A stretch of DNA of 64,000 bases from Avena insularis (GCA_023614405.1 CM042684.1:208140941-208204940); one strand, 5' to 3'; counted from the stretch's first letter, positions 36,401 through 49,835 are shown. The notes: generated from the sequence alone by a model not told the origin. Numbers and translations: made by a program.

Positions 36401-37411
36401 GCGGCCGACGGAGAGGAGCTTGCGGGAGGACCTCCGGCGAGGTCGGCTTGAGGGGGACCACGGGCGAGACGGAGGAGCACCAGGGTGAGGCGGGGCTCGG
36501 TCGACGGCCTGGGGCATGGCCTGAGGGGTCCTGCACGGGGAGGAGGCTCGGGCGCGGCCGCGGGAGGATGAGGCGAGCGGCGCCCTGGCAGCTTGCAGAG
36601 AGGCACGACAGAGGTGGGGTTGATGGCCACGGCGGCATAGAGCAGCGGGCTCGGTGGCGGCGAGGGGCGCCAGGGGAACCTGATGTGCGGTGGCGCTCGC
36701 AGCTTGGCCACGGGGAGGGCTCGTGTTGCTGGCGGCGACGCGATGCAGAGGACAGAGATGGTCGGGGATGACGGCACCAGGGCTACAGGATCCGACGCGG
36801 GGTCGCGCTGCCTGTGAGCGAGGAGGACGCGAGAAGGAGGCGCATCCGGGAGGCAGCCTGCTCGCGAGGAGGAGGCAACAGCGGCGGTGTGACGGAATTG
36901 GTGGAACGCGGCGCTTGCGAGGAGAGACGAGCGGTGCGAGGGCCTCGGGGTGGTTGGCGACAGGGAGACTGGGCCCACATGCAGTCGGTGTGTTGACCGG
37001 TGCTGCGTGCGGGGTTGTGGTTCATGGACTCGATCCGGTGCGTGCGTTGCAACATGACAGTGCTAGGATGTGTGAAGAGCGTGTGGCTGGTTAGGGTTTG
37101 GTTAGGGCACCAGGGTGGTAGGTGGCTGGCTGGGCCTTTTGGGCCTAGCTGGCTGCCTCCCCTAAGACACTGTTTTATTTGATTATTTATTTTAATTGAA
37201 AAAGGACTTTTGTAATTTAGACAAAACAAAATAACCGGAAGACCGGGGTTTTTAATTTGAAATAAAGACGGGGGATATTTAGAAAACAATGTAGGCATTT
37301 AGAAAATAGTTTTAGACAAACATATGCATGATAACATGAGCATGCGTTCATGATGATGCACAAAACAAAAACACAGCGATTTTCTAGTAGTGGTTTTATC
37401 GGGGTGCTACA
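33461..37411 (-). repeat. 5' LTR of element F, 3951 bp
   Basis: Colinear with 29138-32613 except for the two large indels noted there. Contains a degenerate array around GGTTCGGTCTTCAGATC (35640-35880) and a GC-rich block (36010-37090). Confidence 0.9.
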
Positions 37412-37725
37412 TCTAGGAACCCTAGCAGTATGCTGGGATTCAACTGCAATATGCATTCTATCACAAGTTTGAAAGATGCTGCATCACCACACCCACTTAG
37501 ATGTGTGTGTTTGTATGTCAGTGTGCATCCTTGTGGTTTTAGGAAAAGAACACATGCAATGATTCCACTCCAGCATGTGGTGTCCAACCATGTCTAGGAA
37601 CCCTAGCAGCATGCTGGTATTCAACTACAACATGCATTCTACCACCAGTTTGAAAGATGCTGCATCACCACACCCACTCGGTTGTGTGTGTATCAGTGTG
37701 CATCATTGTGGTTTTGGAAAAGAAT
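37412..37725. repeat. 175-bp satellite, continuation after element F
   Basis: Begins with the second TSD copy TCTAG and gives almost two units (starts at 37416 and 37597, period 181). It breaks off at about 37725 in the middle of the GGAAAAGAA motif, where a truncated LTR of element H starts. Confidence 0.9.
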
Positions 37726-39395
37726 AGTCCAAACTTTGCGCGCACAGTCCAAACTTGGGACCGCGCTACAACGAAGGCAACTAGAGAGAGGAGGAGTATT
37801 CCAACCAAAGGGAATACCCCAAATACTTGTGTATTGGTGATTCTCTAGTCCATCATATGCCCTCCCTTTTAGGTGCCACATGTGGGACTAAACTTAAAGG
37901 AAAATAGGCTGGATTTTCATCCAAGTCGGATGGGCCAAATGTCAGCCCAAATGGACAAAACAGAAAACCAAACAGTAGCTGGACAGACCCAGCCTTGTGG
38001 GCCTAGCCTGCCCACCGCACGACCCAGCCACACTAGGAAGCCGCGAGGCCCTGGGTGGGTCGGCCATGCCGCAACCCATCTCAACCGCGCGGTTGGCTCG
38101 GCGCGTCGGCCAGTAGACCCGGGTGGGCTGGTACCGGGCGGCCCAACCCCGAGCGGTGGAGGGAGGCGACCTCCCTAGGTGGGTCGACGCTTCTCCCTCG
38201 GCAGCCCATGTGCACGAGCATGCCCAGCACGCCGCTGCCTAGGGTGGCACTTAGTGCCTGCAGCGCGCCTACATGGGCTGATAGGCTCACACACGGCAGA
38301 ATTGTTTCTTTCCTTTTTCTTTTTCCTTGTGGCTTTTTCCTAGGCCAATTTCCTCTAGGATAAAGTCACTTTGTAAATTTGAATTTAAATATTTATTTAT
38401 AATATATTAATTCACAATTAAAATATAATAAATGCATATTGTAAATTGCCATTTACTCGACACTCCTTTCGGCCTTTTCCTTTCCTTGTTTCTCCAAACG
38501 ACTTCGATCTCTCTGGAATGATTCTGATTTCTCTCTCTTTCATGATTCCATCTAGCAGGATGATCTCCAAGCATAGTATTACCCTTAAGCGTGTTTCCCT
38601 CAGTTCGGGAATGCTATAGACATGATCCATATGAATGATCAACAACGGGACCGGGATGCCCATGTTGACCCATATGCACTACATGATTCTCCATCGTGTT
38701 CGAACCTGAAACGATATATCCAAATCCCTTGTTCTTGATACAAGACTTGTCCAATATTTGATCATCGGTATCCTGATACCTTGTTCAATCTCGTTTCCAA
38801 CAAGTACTGTTTTACTCGTTCCCGTAAAATACCATCTCCATGACCTAGTCATGTGTTGCGCAACTTAGATGTAATTCACCGAGTGGGCCCAGTTGTATCT
38901 TCCCGTCACATAGGAGAACAATTCCAGATCTTGAAGCATATTGCCTCTACGTGTTCCTTCGGATACCCAACATGCACCTTTATGATCACCCAGTCATAGG
39001 TGATGGTTGATACCGTCTAAGAATCCTCCAATAACAGTGATTGATAAGATCTCACGGTCCAAGGATTAGGACAATCAGTTTTTGACAATTGCAACATGAA
39101 CTAAGTGACATGATCGTGTTGCAACAATCGTTGGTGGGAAATGTCCATCACATCATTCCAGATGATACAACTTCATTGTCAGTGACTTTTGTTTAGCCCA
39201 TGATCAGGAAACCTTAATCATCGTCTGCCCAATGAACTAGTTGAATAGAGGCTACTAGGGACCTGGTGTTTGTATACCACACATGTATCAATGTTTCTGC
39301 TTGATACAGTTATAACATGATATAAAACTATTATGAACTAATGAGATATGACAATAATACTCTTTTATTATTTGCCTCTAGGGCATATCTCCTTC
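37726..39395 (-). repeat. 3' LTR of element H, outer end truncated
   Basis: Matches the other H LTR from about 43897 on. About 390 bases of the LTR end (43509-43896 in the other copy) are missing, and the truncation abuts the satellite. The inner end is TGAAGGAGATATGCCC on minus. Confidence 0.8.
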
Positions 39396-41276
39396 AGTCT
39401 TCCACTTGCACTAGAGTACAAATAATCTAGCTGCATTGCTACTAATCATAAACCATATCTCATATGCGTTTATTGATCATGCTTTCTCATGGGCAACTTC
39501 CTGTCTTAAATCTGTTTCACCATATTCATAAGGTCCTATTTTGCAAATCATTAATGTCAACTGTTTGACATTCACACCATTATCATATAATGTCTCATAT
39601 CATTTTGGTGACAAATTGATACTTCTATTTTCTAGTATATATCATGACCATCTATCAGTTGCTAGAACTTTCAAGATGTCATATATAACTATAAAACACA
39701 CTTAGTCGAAAGTTGAACTTTCTCTAGACCAAAATTATACTTGCTAACCTTGAAGTATTCTAATATTTATATATCTATGTAAATTCTAATCAAAGTGCAA
39801 TACTTTCACTTTGATGTCTAGCCAAGCTTTCGTTGCGTTCAAACTTAACTCGGATTCAGTGATTTAGAAATCACTCTAGAATCCTTGTTCTTCATATCTA
39901 AGAACATGGGTCACATTATGTCAAGTACAAAGAACATAGGTTTTACCTTTGAAAAACTATGGCCAAGGCATAGTTGATGCAGTGCATCCCTTTTCCCTGT
40001 TTCAATCATTGTCGTAAACATCGAGTCATTACACAATACCTCTCCTAATTGTTCAAGTAAGAACCAATTCTTTGCTTGAATCCATTCTGAACTGTTTTTA
40101 TAATCTCAACTAGGTCCTTATGAACACTTTCAGAATTCTCCAAGCAGTTTGCCATTTAATGTTCATTAAACATCCTAATCTAATCACATAGATCCCTATA
40201 TTTAATATGTGTTGAATTTCATCCATCCAATGATCTAACCATTCCTAATAGCAAACACATTGTTCACTAATATGTCAATTACATATTCTAGAACATTGTC
40301 ACTCTCCCACTCAAATATTTAACCAATATTTGATATCCTAGGATGACGCTCATCTCCCACTCAAATATGTCGTCCACATATTCCATTAGGAAAACCTATT
40401 ACATACCACTCAACTTGAAGACTTTTTCTCGGTAATCCTGGTGAATCCACAATTCCTTGATTTTACATCAAATCAAGAACTTCCTGCTACAATACTTTAG
40501 CAATTATGGATTGGTCAAAACTTCCTTGTTGTACCAGTTACAACCTTTTCTTCAACCTTTTGAAGACTTTACTTTTGATTAGTCCTTTGCTAACTTCATT
40601 ACTCTGAGTCATTTCTTGTACTTAGGTCCATCATTCTTTCTTTGTAGTTTGTAGGTATGTATTATTCCAATAATAGGACAAGTGAACCAAGAATGCAATT
40701 CTGCAACTGGCAGAACAAGTTCTTGAATCCTACGTTCACAAAGTATTAGATGAAACACTTTATGATCATATCATTCTAGTTTCCCTCTATTTGTAAAGTT
40801 TGTTTTTCGTAACATATTCCGTTTTACATTCTTGACAATTCAGAGGTAAGGTCAAAACTTTTTGCTTACACTTATACCCTTCCACTAACACTTCTATGAG
40901 AATATTTGTCTCAACAGAAGTACCTCACCGAGACAATACAAACTTTGTCTTCTTTGGGTATTAGTTTGGAATTTGTGTTCATAGTCCTACTAAGAACGTA
41001 CCACAATGACTTATTATTCGCAATGATCTCGACTATCGAAATCACTAGAAACTCGAGCTTGCCATCTCATATGGTGCTGTTTCCGCGAATCATTAGATGT
41101 TCCTAAATATTTTGAGTGTTTACCAATTCAATCTCTAACTCTAATTCCTATCGTTAAACCATTCAAAGATAATTTGGACCACATGTATCTTATATACTAT
41201 GATTATGATGTTTTAGACATATCAACACTATTTCATTAGTCCAATCACCATAATTCGTGAAACCGTTTTTCACAAG

Positions 41277-41357
41277 TCCCTTTTCCGCCAATTTGTTATT
41301 AACTTGAATTCAGAATCTCCCTTTTCCGCCAATTTGCTATTAACTTGAATTCAAGAT
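41277..41357. repeat. 41-bp direct duplication
   Basis: TCCCTTTTCCGCCAATTTG starts at 41277 and again at 41318; the following bases are also repeated with few changes. Confidence 0.9.
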
Positions 41358-43494
41358 CACTTGGATCAAATCATAAAGACTTTGGAATTCTTGTTAATCT
41401 TATATCCACTTCATTCTGAAATCATTTGAACAATTCAAACTTGTGTTTCATTAAGTAAATACACATATTTACTTAAGCTCACCATGAAGTTTACAAAATA
41501 ATGATTTCCACTATCTATTGAAAATACGATACATCGTATGTATAAAATTCAACACTTCTTCGCATATCACCATTTTACCAGAATGCGGAGTTTTAGTCAT
41601 TTTGCCCAATGAGGCATGGTTCTACAAAGTCTCTAGATAAAATATCTAAGACCCTGATCTTCATTGACATGAAGAACATGCAGTAACCACAATGACTCAA
41701 ACAATGGTGGTGTTCATTATTTATCTTTGAATATCGTTTGACATATTTCATAAACGCCCTTTAATCATACTGGCAAAGACTAGAATAACTTGTTCATAAT
41801 CCCAATGTGAATCAAAAAAGAGATTATTCATAAAAACAGAATAACTAAATTGTTTCTTATTAATATGAATAACCGTCCCGCAATAAGCAAGACACACTCA
41901 TAAGTTTCACAAACTCGATTACAAATCTCTTTATTCAAATCTTCTAATCCTAATGATAAACTTCGAGGGAAGGAGTGGTGTCGGCCATCAACCAGTTTGC
42001 TTGTCGTCATCACGCCATCAGTGCCTCGTTCCATTATGTAACTCTCACGTAGAGGGTCCTATTTTCAATAAAACAAGATTAAGTATGTAATACTTGAAAC
42101 CTGCATAAGCGTTTCATGGAAACGTTCATTCCTTGTATATCCTATATACAATTTCCATTGATGATGATCCCAGCTTTTGGGTTCAACCTTGGTAAAGGTA
42201 TCACGGCAGTCACGAAGAGTCGTATCTTCTCTACCGTCGGATTCATCAAGGGAAATATTCCACAGGTTCACAAAGGACATAGAGGAGATGGTTTTCTATG
42301 AGTATCCTACTTGGGCATTGGTATCAGTCGATGAAATTTGACCCATATAACCTTAAGTTTCTTCCTATTCATTAATGGACTATAGATTTCCTGAACTAAG
42401 GGAATAGCCTTACTCTACAAGATATTTGCAAAAGGACTTAGACTAAGTTCATAATATGGAGTTCGGATGAACTCCCACTTAAACTATCATCCCTAAAGAC
42501 AGTTTTAGTGATTACACGATCCCTTTTCCCCACATATCCCCCGATCGTCATGGCCATTGATGTGGGTGCTAGGGTGGACTTTACCGGTTGATCACATCAT
42601 CCATGTGACTCGTGCTTGATCTTTCGATCACTATGTTCCGAGGCCATATCTACATATGCTAGGCTTGCCAACTCAACCTTAGTGTATTTGCAGTGCAAGA
42701 TGGCTTACACCCATTGTATGTAAACACAGATATGTCTAACACCCGATCGTCATGGCCTGCCTCATAACGGAGAACTTTCTTGGTGGTTCACACTAAGGGA
42801 GAACACTTCCATTGGTATTAATTTAGGGATCATCCTATTTAAATGCTACCATTGTGTATCTAATACCAGCACTCAAACAAGATGCAAACAAAGATTAAAT
42901 AAAATCTAATCATATGCAATGTGACATGGTTGTCTTCCTGCTCCATGATCTCCATTAGGTGCTCCAGCTTGGTGCCAACTCCACGACGCCATCAGTCTTG
43001 TCGTTCATCATCGTGATGATTACTACTACACGACTTAGCAACAGGAAAAGTAAACTATCTTACCTTTCTCGACATGCAACCATATCACATCACAAAGTCT
43101 TCCCTTCAACATAAAGTTAGACGCCTCTACTTCATCTACTGCAGATTTTACGTGGCTGTTAGGATTTCGTGACAGAACCGTTTCTACCTACAAACTTCCA
43201 ACCACAACATGGATACAATAGTTGTCGCTAGTACACCCCTTTCGGGGCCTTCCGTTGTAGATGCCATATCAACTACTGTGAGAGAGACAAACACCTACTA
43301 GCCAGTTATACGGTACAAGCCATATGTCGAGCGTGGAACCATTCTCGCGTAGGATTACACGTAAGGTCAGTCCGGGCCGCTTCATCTCACAGTATCGCGA
43401 TATGACCAGATACACGTGGGAAGGTATCAACTAAGGTATCAATGCCCACACTTTGCATGTGTCTATCCGTACTAGCATACTAACCATAGACTTA

Positions 43495-43507
43495 GGCTCT
43501 AATACCA
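43495..43507 (-). other. Primer-binding site of element H
   Basis: The minus strand reads TGGTATTAGAGCC, the initiator tRNA-Met type with one change (C to T). It lies one base from the LTR start at 43509. Confidence 0.8.
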
Positions 43508-43508
43508 C

Positions 43509-45094
43509 TGTAGGGTTTCCGCAGCAGATAACAAAAAATGTACCTACGCAGAACACCCTGAATGCCCAAGGACATATCTAGAAGTAATGCAGTAACATAG
43601 GAAGACATCGGTAACGTACCCTTGAAGACCGTCAAAGTGTTACGCTAATGTAGGAGCGTGGATGATGTAGTCGTACCCATCCGACCTCAAGGTTGTGTAG
43701 CTCCTTGCACATTGCCATGTCGCTCCTTGTCTAGGTCCTTATACGATGGCCCGGAAGCTTCAATAGCCCCACCGAGTTATCACATGCATACGGTGCAATG
43801 CGACGACTCCCAAATTCCTTGATCCCTGCTGGAGTTGCGGAAGTAGATCCCCTGCCCGGAATCCCCCACAGCACAATGGTGTGTCGTGGATGCATTGACT
43901 TTGCACGCATAGACAAAACTTGGGACCGCGCTACAGCGAAGGCAACTGGAGAGAGGAGGAGTATTCCAACCAAAGGGAATACCCCAAATACTTGTGTATT
44001 GGTGTGTCTCTAGTCCACCATAGGCACCCCTTTATATAGGTGGAGGGGGGTGTGCCCTCCTCTTTAGGTGCCCCATGTGGGACTAAACTTAAAGGAAAAG
44101 AGGCAGGATTTTCGTCCAAGTCGGATGGGCCAAATGTCATCCCAAATGGACAAAACAGAAAACCAAACAGTAGCTGGCCAGACCCAGCCGGGTGGGCCCA
44201 GCCTGCCCACCGCGCAGCCTAGCCATGCTAGGCAGCAGCGACAATAGCGAGGCCCCAGGTGGGTCGGCCATGCCGTGACCTAGCTCGCCCGCGCGGTCGG
44301 TTTGGCGCGTCGGCCATCAGACCTGGGTGGGCTGGCGCCGGGCGGCCCAACCCCGAGCGGCGAAGGGAGGCGACCTCCCCAGGTGGGACGGTGCTGCTCC
44401 CCCGGCGGCCCATGCGCTCGAGCGCGCCCAGCACACCGCTACCCAGGGCGGCACTTAGTGCTTGCTGCACACCTACGTGGGCCGATAGGCTCACACGCGG
44501 CAGAATTGTTGTTTTCCATTTTCTTTTTCCTTGTGGCTTTTTCCTAGGCTAATTTCCTCTGGGATTTTGGCCTAATGATAATGTCACTTTGTAAATTTGA
44601 ATTTAAATATTTATTTATAATATATTAATTCACAATTAACATATAATAAATCCATATTGTAAATTGCCATTTACCCGAAACTCCTTTCGGCCTTTTCCTT
44701 TCCTTCTTTCTTCGAACGACTTTGGATCTCTCCAGAATGATTCCGATTTCTCTCTCTTTCATGATTCCATCTAGCAGGACGATCTCCAAGTGTCGTATTG
44801 CCCTTAAGCGTGTTTCCCTCGGTTCGGGAATGCTATATACATGATCCATAACAATGATTAACAGCGGGACCGGGATGCCCATGTTAACCCCTATGCACTC
44901 CACGATTCTCCATCATGTTCGAACCTGAAACAATATATCCAAATCCCTTGTTCTCGATACAAGACTTGTCCGAGATTTGATCATCGATATCCCGATACCT
45001 TGTTCAATCTCGTTTCCAACAAGTACTGTTTTACTCGTTCCCGTGAAATACCATCTCCGTGACCTAGTCATGTGTTGTGCAACTTAGATGTAAT
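43509..45094 (-). repeat. 5' LTR of element H, first part (before solo LTR G)
   Basis: Plus strand starts TGTAGGGTTTCCGCAGCAG. It aligns with the left H LTR from 43897 on. Interrupted by G; continues at 49243. Confidence 0.8.
44030..44038 (-). promoter_or_regulatory. Candidate TATA box in LTR of element H
   Basis: The minus strand reads TATATAAAG in a GC-balanced context. The left LTR has lost this stretch by a small deletion. Confidence 0.5.
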
Positions 45095-48000
45095 TGTAAC
45101 ACCCTCGAATTGGCCCTATGCAAGTTTCAGCGCTTCCCGCCAAACCCGCATAGAAACGATTCAAGGATGCCCACCAGGCACTTTCGTGCGGGTGGAAAAC
45201 GAAGTAATACCATTACACATTAGTCCACGATGGAACCCATAGAACATATATATACAACAACGACTCCATGAGTCAAGAATACAGATATAATATACAAAGA
45301 TCCAAATCACCTTGAAAACGATAGAGCATTCGACTACGGACAAGATGCAAATGGGGCTAAGAGCCCTAAAGAATAACCAATGGAGTCCATAACCCTGCCC
45401 AGGCCAAGTCGGAAGGGTAACCCTGCTAACGACATCGATCTCAAACCTGCTAAAACAAAAGGGGTGCCGACAAAGGGCAAAGGAAAAAGAGGAGCGTCAG
45501 TACTGAGGCTAGTACACGGCAAGGCTAGAATTCGGCGGCTCTCGCCTACATAGGTATGGTGGACTGAAGCGGCAGCGAAGCATGCACTAAACAACCTATA
45601 GAGACTCAATACAACTGTTGGCTATTAGAGAGGGATAAGAAAGACCTATCCGGAACCAACCTTATACTAACACCAATCATACCCATCCTTGCATTTCCCC
45701 CTCGAGACCAAACGAGGAAGTCAAACCGAGGAACTCACATAGTTGGCAGTTTTATTCATTCCATTATAGTTGAAGCACTTACTAGTCAGATATAGCTAGC
45801 ATGAGTCATCCCGATAGCATAAGTTGTAGGCAATTTTAGTTAACCATTCAGTTGTTGTTGCAGTATTTACTAGTCAGATACAATTAGCATGTGACATCCC
45901 AAACCCAGCAGTTGTTGGCACTTTTATTTCATTCCATTAGGGTTGTGATACTTACTAGGCAGGTATAACATGACACGATACACCCCAGTTCCACCAGTTG
46001 TTGGCACTTTTATTATCCATTCCATTGTAGTAAAGCTGATTACTAGTCACATATTAAGTCAAATTTATAGCACTACTTTAGTTATGCTTGTCTATGATCG
46101 AGATAATGTGCTCCAAGTCATCCATAACCGCGGATACGACTTTCAGAAAGTTTTACCCTGCAGGGGTGCACAAATAGCAACACACACACGATCAACCTCG
46201 GAAAAACCAAATCAAAACCCAATGAGGCTTTCATGACAAAGCAATCACAGGATTCATAAAATATTTCAGGGGGCCACCCACTAAGCTACCCGCAAGTTGG
46301 CCGGCTCCGAGATGGACCCAGGGTTTGTGACAATGGCTGTAAACGACTGGGAACCCGAAAGTGTGACTGGGCTTGTCGATACTGCGAAAACATTCCATGT
46401 TCCAAAATAGTACAGGTGCTCCACGCACAATCGTAAATAAAGTAGTAAAGCATGGCATAAGTACATGATAGTAATAAAGCCCCAAACTACTTTGTGGCCC
46501 CAAGAAATAAGAAATGAATCAAGCTCTGGCTAAGGGGGATCCATAGGGTCTCCCAGATGTGGATAGTGCGAATAATCAAGGAACAGGTATCAAGTACTCG
46601 GGGCCTACGGGACACAAGTGGACATGAAAAACCAAATAGCATATATTGCCCACCGGTTCCTCTTTCATTAGTTATCCCAGCAATTTAATAGTTGTATTTA
46701 ACGTCATGATCCTCTCCACCATAAAGCATATGACAACACTCCAACAACTGTGTGGTACTTCACGACACGGGATTGCACCTGAGCAAGCGACTACGACTAG
46801 CAAGACCATATATCTACCAAACAACTGGTAATAGGAGGTGTCCAAGGCAATATAAAGGCTGCACGGAATATATCTGGCACGGAACACTAAAGCATCGCGA
46901 CACGGATATCAATAGATCAACAGGAGGAAATATAGACTATAAATGCAAAATAGGTAGAAAGAGGGAGAATGCTCGCCTGGGAAAACATAGCCAAAGAGAC
47001 ATTATCCAAAGAACTTGTCGATACTCGCATCAACTCATCGGCCTAATCCGCGAAGAAGCAAACACTAGAAGAAACACCGGATGCAATATTTAATACTACG
47101 GCAGAAGATCCGGCATGATTATGATATGATGCAGATGCGGTGCAATTAGGCAGTATTAAGCGGAACCGGGGCCCCGACAATTAATTAATAGGTTCCAGTT
47201 ATTTAACTAGCCCGCAAATTAAATGTGGATTTAACAAGGCAAAGCATGGCATCGGTTCGCTACACAAATTTAAATGGGGCCAATATAAGACTAGAATAGC
47301 CCGCATATAGTCTCCATATTTAATTTAGGTGAATCGACTATTTAACCCAACCCACCATATGACATGTATGCAAGCATGATGATTTAATGATGCGATAGGT
47401 ATATGTCATATTATAAAAATAGAGGCTTAGGGTCACACATCTGGGTTCGGAAGATCTTGGTTCCAAGGGTTCGGGGTTCGACAGGGTTCGACGGGGGAAC
47501 GGTTCGACGGAATCGGTCTCGGACAACGGAGGGAGAGCTTGGCGTTCCGGGAAGAAGGACTTGGTTTGGCGTCGGGGCACATCGGGTTCGTCCTGGTCGG
47601 TGTCGATCTTGTCATCGCGACGATCTTGTCGGGTCCTCGTATCAGGTCGGTCTTGGCATTCGGGAAGAAGAACTTGACGTCCTTAGGTTTCCTGATGTAG
47701 AACTTGTTGGTTCCGTATTGGCGTACTTGACGTCTTCGGGTCCGGGAAGGGTCTTGCGATTTCCGATGGAGATCTCGACGCTCCAGGCCGAAAATCCTCG
47801 GCTTCGGTCCCATGTCGACGGTCTTGGTGTCCGGGGATTCTCCGGGTCCGTGGTCTTCGGGTGGCTGGTCTTGACGTTCCGTGAAGAAGAGCTTCGAGTC
47901 ATCGGCTCCGGTAGAAGTCCTTGTCGTCCCTTGTTTGATGCCTTCGGTTTTCGAGTTGGAGATTGTGCGTGTCCATGCTAGAGTGCCTGATGTCCGAGAA

Positions 48001-49242
48001 GAAAAACTTCCTATGCTCAGTGCCGATCTTGTAATCTGTACCAGAACAATCTCTAAAAGGCATACAAGGTTCCATCCGTGGCTTCGGGGTCGGTGGCGAC
48101 GGGTGGTACTGCAGGCGAGGGGAGCGCCCGAGGCAGCAGGGCGGACGGGGTGAGGACGGCGGAGGAGGGTCGAGCTCGGGCTCGGGGACGGCACGGCCGG
48201 GAGGTGCAGGGGTCAGAGGGGCGCCGGCGGGCCGGAGCTCGAGGCGGGAGGAAGAACAGTGGCGGCGGAGATGGTTGGCGAGGCAGGGGCCCGCGGCGGT
48301 GCGGTAGCGAGCCCGGGCCAGCGGACCGGAGGCGATTCGCGTGGAAGGAGGCGGCGATGCTCGCGAGGGGAGGCGGGAGGCGGGAGGCGGGGACCGTGCC
48401 AGCGGTGAAGACCATGGCCGCAGAGGATGGAGGCCGACGAGGTCGGGGGCGGCGATGGAGGCCCAGGGGAAGAAGTTGGGCGTCCTGGCGGCGCTTGCGA
48501 GGCCTGGTGGTGGCACCGGCCTGCGTGAGGGAGCGGGGCGAGGGGTGATGCGCGGGGTCGGCTCCGGTGGAGGCGGCGATGGGATCTGGAGGCGGGGAAA
48601 ATGTGCGGGAGAAGAAGAACGGGGAGAGAGAGAGGGAGGCGGTCGGGTGTGGGGTCGGAGGGCGTGGGAGAGCAGGCCAGGGGTGGGGCTATCGGGGTGG
48701 GAGGCAGGCGGCGACGGGATTTGCGTCCAAGTGGTGTGGGAGTTGGTGGCTGGGCGGGAAAAGAGGAGGAGGTGGGGCCAGCTAGGGTGAGGTGGCGGCC
48801 TAGGAGTGGGCGAGGTGAGGTGGCTGAGTGGAAAAGGTGGTCATGCAGGGGGCTGGCGGGGCATGGGGGTGTGGGAGATGGGTTGGGTTTAGACTAGGAT
48901 TTGTTTCTCCTGGTTTTTATTGGGGGTGGCCGGCTGGGTCGGTTCGGCCCGGTTCGGCTGCCCCCTAAAATAAAATAAATATTTTAACTGTTTAAAACGG
49001 GGATTTTGAAATCCATTTTTAGAAGAAATAAAATATTCCGGAAGACTGGGGTTTTAATTTGAAATAAAGACGGGGCGTATTTAGAAAGCAAAATAGGTTT
49101 TCGAAATAGTTTTGAAGAAACCATGCATGATGATGACGATGCTCAAATGCAATGTGGCATGATGACATGGGCATGCGGTCATGATGATGCAATGCACAAA
49201 AACACCGCGATTTTCTAGTAGTGGTTTTAACGGGGTGCCACA
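45095..49242 (-). mobile_element. Element G: 4148-bp solo LTR of the F family
   Basis: Starts TGTAACACCCTCGAATTGG and ends GGGTGCCACA on plus, like the F LTRs, and is flanked by a perfect GTAAT duplication (45090-45094 and 49243-49247). The sequence across the join matches the uninterrupted left H LTR around 38870. No internal region is present, so it is a solo LTR left by recombination between two LTRs. It contains stretches missing from the F LTRs (45800-46030 region). The GC-rich block is at 47450-48890. Confidence 0.9.
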
Positions 49243-49307
49243 GTAATTCACCGAGTGGGCCTAGTTGTATCTTCCCGTCACACAAGAGAACAATTCCCGA
49301 TCTTGAA
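49243..49307 (-). repeat. 5' LTR of element H, second part, truncated
   Basis: Continues the H LTR after G (ACCGAGTGGGCC, then GATCTTGAAG) and stops matching the left LTR after 49307. There an LTR in the opposite orientation begins. Confidence 0.78.
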
Positions 49308-49835
49308 GCTCTTGGAAATATGCTTCATAAAGTTTATGATTAAGTTTTATATCATGCTATAACTGTATTGAGAAGAAACATCAATACACGTGTGATATAT
49401 AAACAACTAGGGGTTCCCAGTGAAACTCTAGTCACTGGTTCATTGGTCAACCGATGATCAAGTTTCCTGATCATGTGGCATTTATGCCAGTTGGAAATGG
49501 AGTCAACTCATTCTGAGAATGAGATGATTAACCAATACCCAACCTAAACATCGTGACCCGATCATGTCACGAATTTCAAGTTACGATGATTAGAAATGGA
49601 TCCTCGTAGACTATTCCTTAGACCGTGAGGCTATATCAATCACTATCTCCCGACAATGGTTAGATAGCATCAAACGTCACATGGTAATATAGTGACAATA
49701 AAGGTGTATTTAGGTATTCGGAGGAACCGTAGAGGCAATATATGCCAAGATCGGGATTTGTCCGTCCACATGATAGAAAGATACTCAAGGGCCCACTCAG
49801 AGAAGTTATATCCAATAGCTGCGCAGCGTGTGATT

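Larger units (their letters stand above)
29138..37411 (-). mobile_element. Element F: non-autonomous LTR element with giant LTRs
   Basis: Two direct copies of a long LTR (29138-32613 and 33461-37411) enclose only 847 bases. The target duplication TCTAG is perfect (29133-29137 and 37412-37416) and joins to a normal 175-bp satellite unit. The PBS lies next to the right LTR, so the element reads on the minus strand. The inner region has no gag or pol; its left edge (32633-32660) resembles the 3' end of the pol region of element A (ATCTCRYCCTCGAGATYCGCC). It is therefore probably a deletion derivative that needs proteins of a Tekay-type relative. Confidence 0.88.
39396..43508 (-). other. Internal region of element H, non-coding
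   Basis: AT-rich with scattered stops in all frames. I could not match any part to gag or pol. A 41-bp tandem duplication lies at 41277-41357. The PBS is at its right end. Confidence 0.6.
37726..49307 (-). mobile_element. Element H: copia-like LTR element without coding capacity
   Basis: Two LTR copies in the same orientation (37726-39395; 43509-45094 continued at 49243-49307) flank a 4.1-kb inner region. PBS next to the right LTR and a purine tract next to the left LTR (minus strand, CAAGTGGAAGAC before TGAAGGAGATATGCCC) set the orientation as minus. A CAAGTGGRAGA tract before TG is usual in copia elements of grasses. No ORF above about 70 residues is seen inside, so it is a large non-coding derivative or heavily decayed. 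Both outer ends are truncated, so no TSD can be read. Its right LTR hosts solo LTR G. Confidence 0.72.

Noticed and set aside
36019..36978. 319-codon minus-strand frame
   Set aside because: Same GC-rich LTR block; not kept at equal length in the left LTR or in G.
47433..48516. 253- and 205-codon minus-strand frames in G
   Set aside because: Within a solo LTR, composition-driven, no known domain, overlapping frames on both strands.
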